A stretch of DNA of 64,000 bases from Arabidopsis thaliana. Taxonomy: Eukaryota; Streptophyta; Magnoliopsida; Brassicales; Brassicaceae. Where the stretch lies: NCBI RefSeq assembly GCF_000001735.4, contig NC_003075.7, forward strand, positions 13,703,001 through 13,767,000, in the 5' to 3' direction. Under the pieces are notes generated by a model. That model was not told where the DNA came from, searched no databases, and was given only the letters and a program-made list of their open reading frames with translations. Positions 58,936 through 64,000 of this stretch are shown one piece after another. A program made the translations under genes and the position numbers. The first letter of the stretch is position 1. Every line of letters begins with the position of its first letter.

Positions 58936-59934
58936 TCATTTATCTTTGACAAAATCCAACTAAAAAGTAAAAACAACTGTCATCTTTTACTACTCTCTCT
59001 TCACAAATATCTACCCGTCATCATAAAAAAGACGATAGACCGAAATCACCTTTTTGTAAAGTTTCATCCTTTTCTTTCCTTTAAAAATAAAACGAAATCT
59101 AACTTGAATTTAACAAAAAATAAATAAATTAAGGCATTGTTCATTTATGCTGCGAGTTACAGCAATTGGTCACCTACCAATATTTAATAAGATTCCGTTC
59201 TATTATACCACATGAAAATAATGTTTACAAAGCCTTTAGTCTCAATTGCTAAGTAGCCCATTAACACAGTAATTTGTAAGAAGCAGAAATTGACTCGTAA
59301 AACAAGTACTAATCGATTGAACAAGTGGCCGTACCGAGAATGATTTGTGGCGTACCAAGTTCTTTTGTCACAAACTTCATCTCTGATATCCAACCAGTTT
59401 CCATTTCCCAAAAGATCTACTAGAGTAATGTGTAGTGAGATGCCTAATCTCACAGGCCTCTTTATTTCCAAGTAGTGTGTCTCAGGTTTTAATTGTTGGA
59501 CTAGAACCAACAATTTCTCCTATTTCCCACATATAGCCTTATCCATGGGTAAGCGATTTCCCATAGCCTCAAAAGTATATTGGCTAGTTATGAGAATATA
59601 TATGTTTTAGTGTCGACGCTACAGCAATTATTTATGCTGCCATCTAAGAACCTCATGAGATACCAAGCTAACCAAATGGAGCATTCTTTACATAGGAAAG
59701 CACTACGTAATGAATTCATAGTGGCTTTTATGCAACCATTTGGAGGGATGAAGGAGTTGCACCAAAATTTGGATATTACTGCAATCAGTGAGTTAAGTAG
59801 CTGGAACCGAATGCAAAAGGTAAATATTTACTAGTACATTCTTCATTTTAACCTCTGCAACAGTGGGACACAATTAGCAAGAGAAATATTTTTGGTGCAT
59901 AGAGGAACCTCTATATATCTAATTGGCATAGTTG
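58936..59934. other. Unit-specific insert with an exon-like fragment, in the gap between duplication units
   Basis: From about 58972 to 59833 this DNA has no counterpart in the second duplication unit, which has ~90 unrelated bases at the matching place (62443-62530). Inside it, 59625-59819 is an uninterrupted 65-codon frame (LFMLPSKNLMRY..., MQPFGGMKELHQ, SSWNRMQK) with an AG before it (CTACAG) and a GTAAAT donor after it. It looks like one internal exon of a foreign gene, parent not recognised. The ~100 bases 59834-59930 match 62531-62600. Confidence 0.45.
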
Positions 59935-60185
59935 TGATATATATGTCTCAGGACGAAGACGTTTACAACTTTTTCGAGCCCGAGTTGATCAAGAAAACTA
60001 AGTCGCCTCCTTCTTCAGGTAGTGACTCCCCCAAGAAGGTATCATAGACCATCGTTGAATTCAAGGGAGAGAATTACTTCTCCGTAGCTATTGGACAAAC
60101 TCACACAAAGTCTCACTGTTTCATTGACTCATCTGATGACGTTGTGTAACTCATCCACAAGCTTTGCACTCACAACTTGTATGAT
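59935..60185 (+). pseudogene. Dead copy of the last TPS4 exon
   Basis: The end of intron 16 (ATATATGT(T/C)TCAG) and exon 17 of TPS4 (56507-56740) are repeated from 59952. [40 protein letters not shown] and SSDDVV are all recognisable. At least two in-frame stops (TCATAG after PKKVS, and GTGTAA after DDVV) show it is not coding. No other TPS4 exon is present. It is a by-product of the tandem duplication that made UGT79B3. The 3' flank also matches the TPS4 3' region. Confidence 0.93.
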
Positions 60186-60656
60186 TCTCTCTGTAACAAG
60201 AGATGTTTGACTAAAGTGGTACTATTGAAGATTCTGATTGCAATTTTGGCACTCTGATAAACTCATTTGCATCGTTTTTCTTTCTTTTCTATTTCAGTTT
60301 GTTTCTTTGTATCTTTTTGTCACTATCTTCCCTCTATTCCCTAATGGATTTATAAACTTTTTCCTCAAGAATCTTTCTTGTGTTAGAAGCTAACTCATAA
60401 AGCAATCTTGTGACAACCAAGAAACACATCAGTCTAAAAGCCAACTAGAAAACAGAGGTACTTCTACATAGTTTGTTTATTAAAAAAGAAAACATTAAAT
60501 GATCACTCACTGCAACTTAGAAACATCAAACAATAAATGAACCATACAAACAAGAAAAAACACACTTGGAAACATAAGCACTTCAAGATAGTTTGGTTTA
60601 TATCAACCTTATTAATCACCCCCTTCTACTTAGAAACGTCATAGTGTTCCTATCTT
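60186..60656. other. Duplicated 3' flank of TPS4/UGT79B2
   Basis: Corresponds to 56741-57113 with small insertions (for example a second copy of an ACATAAGCACTTCAAGATAG-like stretch). No coding sequence. Confidence 0.6.
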
Positions 60657-62018
60657 TCAGTCATGGGTGGTCCCAGAGACAAGATCCTGCAATGACTCTA
60701 CGAAAGCATCGACATAACCAGTCATTAGTCCAGGACTAGCTACTGTCTCCCTCCACTTGGTGTGATTCTTCCTCACCAGGTTCCCGAGCTCGCTGTCCCT
60801 TTTCATCACACTATTGACAGCATCGCACAAGCTCTCTTTCGAGAACCATCCTGTTTCCTCTCTTGCCACTTCAACCGAAACCTTGAGTTCGTCACTCAGC
60901 AATCTTGTGTTCAGGACTTGATCACCCAACTGTGGTACTAAGACTATCTGACAATCACTCAGCAAAGACTCCCACATTGATCCAAACCCACAATGGCTCA
61001 CAAAGCACCCGACTGATGGATGAGACAATATCAATGGTTGTTGAACCCATCCTCCCCAAACAAGGCCTCTTCCTTTAACCCGCTCTTCGAATCCTTCAGG
61101 AAGTGCTTCTTGAATCGTTGATGAGCCTCTAGGGGGCTTAACCGCTACAAGAAACGGTGAACCTGTTAGCTCCATTCCTAAGCAGAGTTCTTGGAATTGA
61201 TCTTTCTCTAAAATGACTTGTGAGCCCAGTGCACAAAACACCACTGAGTCTGGTTCATACCCACTTAGCCACTTAACCCATCGTTCCTCTAGCTCTCTAG
61301 TCTTGTCTGGCTCAGGGAACACCGGACCTGTCAAGAGAACCTTTTTCCTGCAATGTTTTTCTATATAGTCGCAAAAGTTTCCTTCGATTTCTCTGGCTGT
61401 CCTTATCGCAATGACATCAGAGTTCATAAGACTTGTAGTGACTCGTTCCAAGAGGTTTGGTCCGACATCGATTGTATTTGTAGGCTCCAGTTTCTTCATA
61501 GTGTAAGCATCTTGTTTACGAAGCAGCACCTTTGATGATGGATATCCCGGTGGAGGAACACCTAACTCACCACCTGGGACAAGCATACTAGCTATAGTCG
61601 ATGCAGACACCACGACGTACTTTACAGTCTTAAGGCCGAAGTCCCTAGCTACTTCTGGAATCCAATGAGCAAAGTCAAAGAAGATCAGGTCCGGTTCAAC
61701 GGCTCGGACCACAGCTTCAACTTGATCACGTGTGAGATCCATAGCAGACATCAAGAGATCAGTTGATGTCACAGGGATCTCAGAGGCTGTCTCTGTGCCA
61801 ACGGGGAGACCATCCACATGAGGGACGGTGACAGAGCGAAAGACAATGTTGTGTGGAAACAGATTGAAATGTTCCAACTGTTTCAGAGATTTCTTGGGAA
61901 GCAAGAAAGTGACCGTATGACCTTTCTCAGCCAATTTGTTGGCAAGAAAAAGGAACGGGGTCATATGGCCTGTTGCGAACCATGGATACATAAGTACATG
62001 AAACTTCAAACCACCCAT
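60657..62018 (-). CDS. UGT79B3: UDP-glycosyltransferase UGT79B3
   Basis: Intronless, 453 residues, the tandem twin of UGT79B2. It has the same catalytic His18 and PSPG box ([27 protein letters not shown]). Differences cluster near residues 36-47 ([14 protein letters not shown]) and in the last 65 residues, leaving a long almost identical centre. This is compatible with gene conversion or simply recent duplication. The role is the same by homology: transfer of a sugar to anthocyanin glycosides, stress-induced. The C-terminus ends GTTHD. Downstream flank includes the dead TPS4 exon, proving a shared duplication unit. Confidence 0.96.
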   Translation of the reverse strand: MGGLKFHVLMYPWFATGHMTPFLFLANKLAEKGHTVTFLLPKKSLKQLEHFNLFPHNIVFRSVTVPHVDGLPVGTETASEIPVTSTDLLMSAMDLTRDQVEAVVRAVEPDLIFFDFAHWIPEVARDFGLKTVKYVVVSASTIASMLVPGGELGVPPPGYPSSKVLLRKQDAYTMKKLEPTNTIDVGPNLLERVTTSLMNSDVIAIRTAREIEGNFCDYIEKHCRKKVLLTGPVFPEPDKTRELEERWVKWLSGYEPDSVVFCALGSQVILEKDQFQELCLGMELTGSPFLVAVKPPRGSSTIQEALPEGFEERVKGRGLVWGGWVQQPLILSHPSVGCFVSHCGFGSMWESLLSDCQIVLVPQLGDQVLNTRLLSDELKVSVEVAREETGWFSKESLCDAVNSVMKRDSELGNLVRKNHTKWRETVASPGLMTGYVDAFVESLQDLVSGTTHD

Positions 62019-62831
62019 TTCTGTATATTTTCTTTTCGTTTTCTTGTTTCTTTGTATCTCTATTATGCTTTGGATACTAGATGGGTCTATATATAGTGCC
62101 AGGGTTTGGTGTGAAAATCTAACAAGGCCTACCTAACTCTGGTTGTGTTCTCTCGATAGTTATTAATATATACACCGTTTGGTTGTTGCTGACATGATTC
62201 TCATACCAAAACATAACGCTGGTTTTCCCATTTGCTGCTTTGATTGCTTATTTATAGTTGTATTACTGGTCGATTGAGCCTTGCGTAGACACGTCTGATT
62301 GGGGTCCGTTAAAATTTTAATTGAGCCTCGATATAGATGCGCACTAGATGTATCCATGGTGGCCTGTAGTATTTGTTTACGACCAATAAAACTTGGGGTG
62401 TTCGGTAAAAGTGTACATTGCCTTCTCCGAAATCCAACTAAAACCGTACCGGAAATTTAATATCCTTGCTATAAATGCGTGGTAGTTGGAATCGACATGC
62501 AAAAAGAACCAAGATTTTGTAGGCCATGTACTCATTCTTCATTTTATCCTCTGCAACCGTGGGACATAGAGGAGGAACCTCTAGTCTAGATATCGATCTA
62601 CTTGGTGCCAACTGAATGTCCCAGTTTTAGTGTTGATATTTACACATCATAAGCTATATAAAAAAGAATTGTAATTTTTCGTTAATCATAATTTACTAGA
62701 GGCGGGCACAACAGAATGTACATGGGTATTGTACATATTGACAATAGAACAGAGATGAACATACGAATAACAATGTGAGAAACACTTGCACTTGCACATA
62801 CTCATGATTTTGAGATTTGATGAAATGAAAA
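62019..62831 (-). promoter_or_regulatory. UGT79B3 promoter and end of duplication unit
   Basis: A TATA box (CTATATATAG) lies at 62087-62096, ~70 bases upstream of the ATG. 62262-62350 aligns with 58860-58935 of the UGT79B2 promoter. I find no RCCGAC core here. 62531-62600 repeats 59834-59930 and marks the unit end. To the right is the 3' region of the next minus-strand gene. Confidence 0.5.
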
Positions 62832-63306
62832 TCAAAGGATCACGAGAGGGGCCTCATCGGTTTTAGCAGCAGGTGTGGTCTCTTGTGCTGGTGGCTCAGT
62901 CTCAGAAGATGTTTTTTCTTCTGCCTTCACAGCTTCTGGAGTTGGCTCAGCCTTGGTTGCCTCAGAGGAGTCCTCTTTTGTCTCACCTTCCTTCTTTGTC
63001 TCTTCAATGGACTCTTCCTTCTTCTCCTTTAATCAACAATCAGCAACAATAGTTTTAACTTAATATGAGTTTGTTCAATCAAGAATTTGTAGTAAATTCT
63101 GTTTAATTGGTAAATTTCATGTTATTCAATTCAAGAATCTTTAAGATCATCTACTAAATTATTTAGAAAGAATATATTGGACTCACCTGAGTTAATGTGG
63201 CATCTGTCTCGGTCGCGGCATTCTTGGACTCAACAACAGCATTTTCGGTCGAGACAGAGCCTTCGACGATGTCAGATTCCTTAGGTTTGCTCGCACAGGC
63301 TCCCAT
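62832..63306 (-). CDS. Small acidic protein with N-myristoylation motif, function unknown
   Basis: Two exons (63306-63187, 63026-62832) encode 104 residues. The N-terminus MGACASKPKES has Gly2 for N-myristoylation, Ser6 favouring it, Cys4 for palmitoylation and a Lys cluster, so plasma-membrane attachment is likely. The rest is Glu/Lys/Thr/Ala-rich and surely disordered (KKEESIEETKKEGETKEDSS, KAEEKTSSETEPPAQ), ending APLVIL. The intron falls after residue 40. I do not recognise a named family. The acceptor TTAAAG is pyrimidine-poor but phase and coding content support it. Confidence 0.8.
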
Positions 63307-63461
63307 GGTTTTTGGATTGAAAGGATTAGTTTGGAAAACAAAACTTACAATGGGAAGAGCTGTGGAGCAAAAAAAGAAAGAAAGAAAAGGAGAACTCCTC
63401 TAGACAAAGCTGACTTTGAAGAGGCCAAAACTCTTTAATTTTATAACCGGAGGCTGAGCAA

Positions 63462-63745
63462 ATGGAGGAGAGGGCTGTGAACAGATTCATACAGGAATCG
63501 TATGGACTAAAGCTATTTCAGGTAAAGTTTTGGTTAATTTCAGAATCACAAGTCATTACACCTTTGATTCTCTGTGAGGACCTATTTATCCGGAGGACAA
63601 CTTTTATCTCCACCATTCTTCTATATCCTGTTTAGGGGGCAATGGCTTCTTTTCTGCTGGCAAATTCTGACATCTCATGGATTCACAAGCTCCTCCTGGT
63701 TAGATTGCAATACTCTGCAACCGAACCGAATAATAACGGGTACAG
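63462..63745 (+). CDS. Possible 5' part of a divergent gene, incomplete
   Basis: ATG at 63462 opens MEERAVNRFIQESYGLKLFQ, ending in a good donor CAG/GTAAAG at 63522. A pyrimidine-containing acceptor at 63634-63635 joins in frame to GAMASFLLANSDISWIHKLL and on to a donor ACAG/GTAATA at 63746. The next exon is unclear and the window ends 250 bases later. The two short exons may belong to a small gene or pseudogene sharing a 155-bp bidirectional promoter with the myristoylated protein gene. I do not recognise the protein. Confidence 0.3.
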
Positions 63746-64000
63746 GTAATAAGCAATGCAATGGGAATAAAGGTGAATAAGAACACAAGGACCATGTTCA
63801 TAACAAATCCAGTAGGAAAATTCTTATCGGAGAACAGATGTTCAGATTCGTTTCTATATGCAAAGTGATGATATTCTAGCTATTCAAACGGAAAAGATGG
63901 TTACTGCCTCATATTTGAAAGATGAAAAATGGTTTCCAGTTTTCTCAAGCCCAAAGAATTTATCTCATCCCCGGTTCGGCTGCCTACTGCGGATCCTTGT
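63746..64000. other. Right edge, unassigned
   Basis: No exon I can support; it may hold later exons or the intron of the doubtful gene starting at 63462. Confidence 0.4.

Noticed and set aside
58879-59127. 82-codon plus-strand frame in the UGT79B2 upstream region
   Set aside because: Crosses the end of homology between the two duplication units and shows no protein-like pattern.
59184-59560. Open minus-strand stretch and a TTGTTGG...CCAACAA hairpin that look like part of an LTR
   Set aside because: No matching second end, no target-site duplication and no internal element sequence; too little to call an LTR fossil.

Overview
The window is nuclear DNA from a flowering plant. Genes are split by many short GT-AG introns, intergenic DNA is AT-rich, and there is a plant nuclear tRNA-Phe. 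The decoded proteins agree, as far as I can recall them, with Arabidopsis thaliana proteins encoded side by side on chromosome 4 (about At4g27390 to At4g27580). That assignment is from memory, not from a search. Exon coordinates below were read by hand from splice sites and checked for phase, so each model keeps one open frame from ATG to stop.

Layout. 0.4-4.6 kb: a zinc-ribbon membrane protein gene (-), tRNA-Phe (+), a Root_cap-family secreted protein (+) and a broken exon-1 copy of it. 4.9-11.8 kb: the NAC factor RD26 (-) with a long regulatory region, and the half-size ABC transporter ABCG9 (-). 12-15.8 kb: mostly gene-free, with one plausible small ORF. 15.8-25.7 kb: CIP7 (+), a DUF1218 membrane protein (+), PORB (+) and an aluminium-induced-type glutamine amidotransferase-like gene (-). 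25.7-29.9 kb: gene-free. 29.9-38.6 kb: CBSX5 (+), RMA3 (+), a GT14 glycosyltransferase (-) and the exosome subunit RRP41L (+). 40.6-51.7 kb: PPI1 (+), a 728-residue protein of unknown function (-), ENODL2 (-), a small LEA-like protein (+) and PRA1H (-). 52.7-62.0 kb: TPS4 (+) and the twin glycosyltransferases UGT79B2 and UGT79B3 (-). The window ends with a small acidic, probably myristoylated protein (-) and a doubtful divergent gene start (+).

How the genes relate. This is ordinary euchromatin without operons; neighbours mostly have unrelated jobs. Several are linked by theme: light and greening (CIP7, PORB), and drought, ABA or cold response (RD26, UGT79B2/B3). The one real cluster is a tandem duplication. 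A unit holding the last exon of TPS4 plus a UGT gene was copied, leaving a dead TPS4 tail between the two UGTs.

Most notable: the last intron of PPI1 has no usable GT donor although the reading frame demands that it be removed. Also of note are the structure and promoter divergence of the TPS4/UGT79B duplication, an exon-like foreign fragment inside it, and in-frame alternative acceptors in TPS4. I found no transposase, CRISPR array or intact mobile element.
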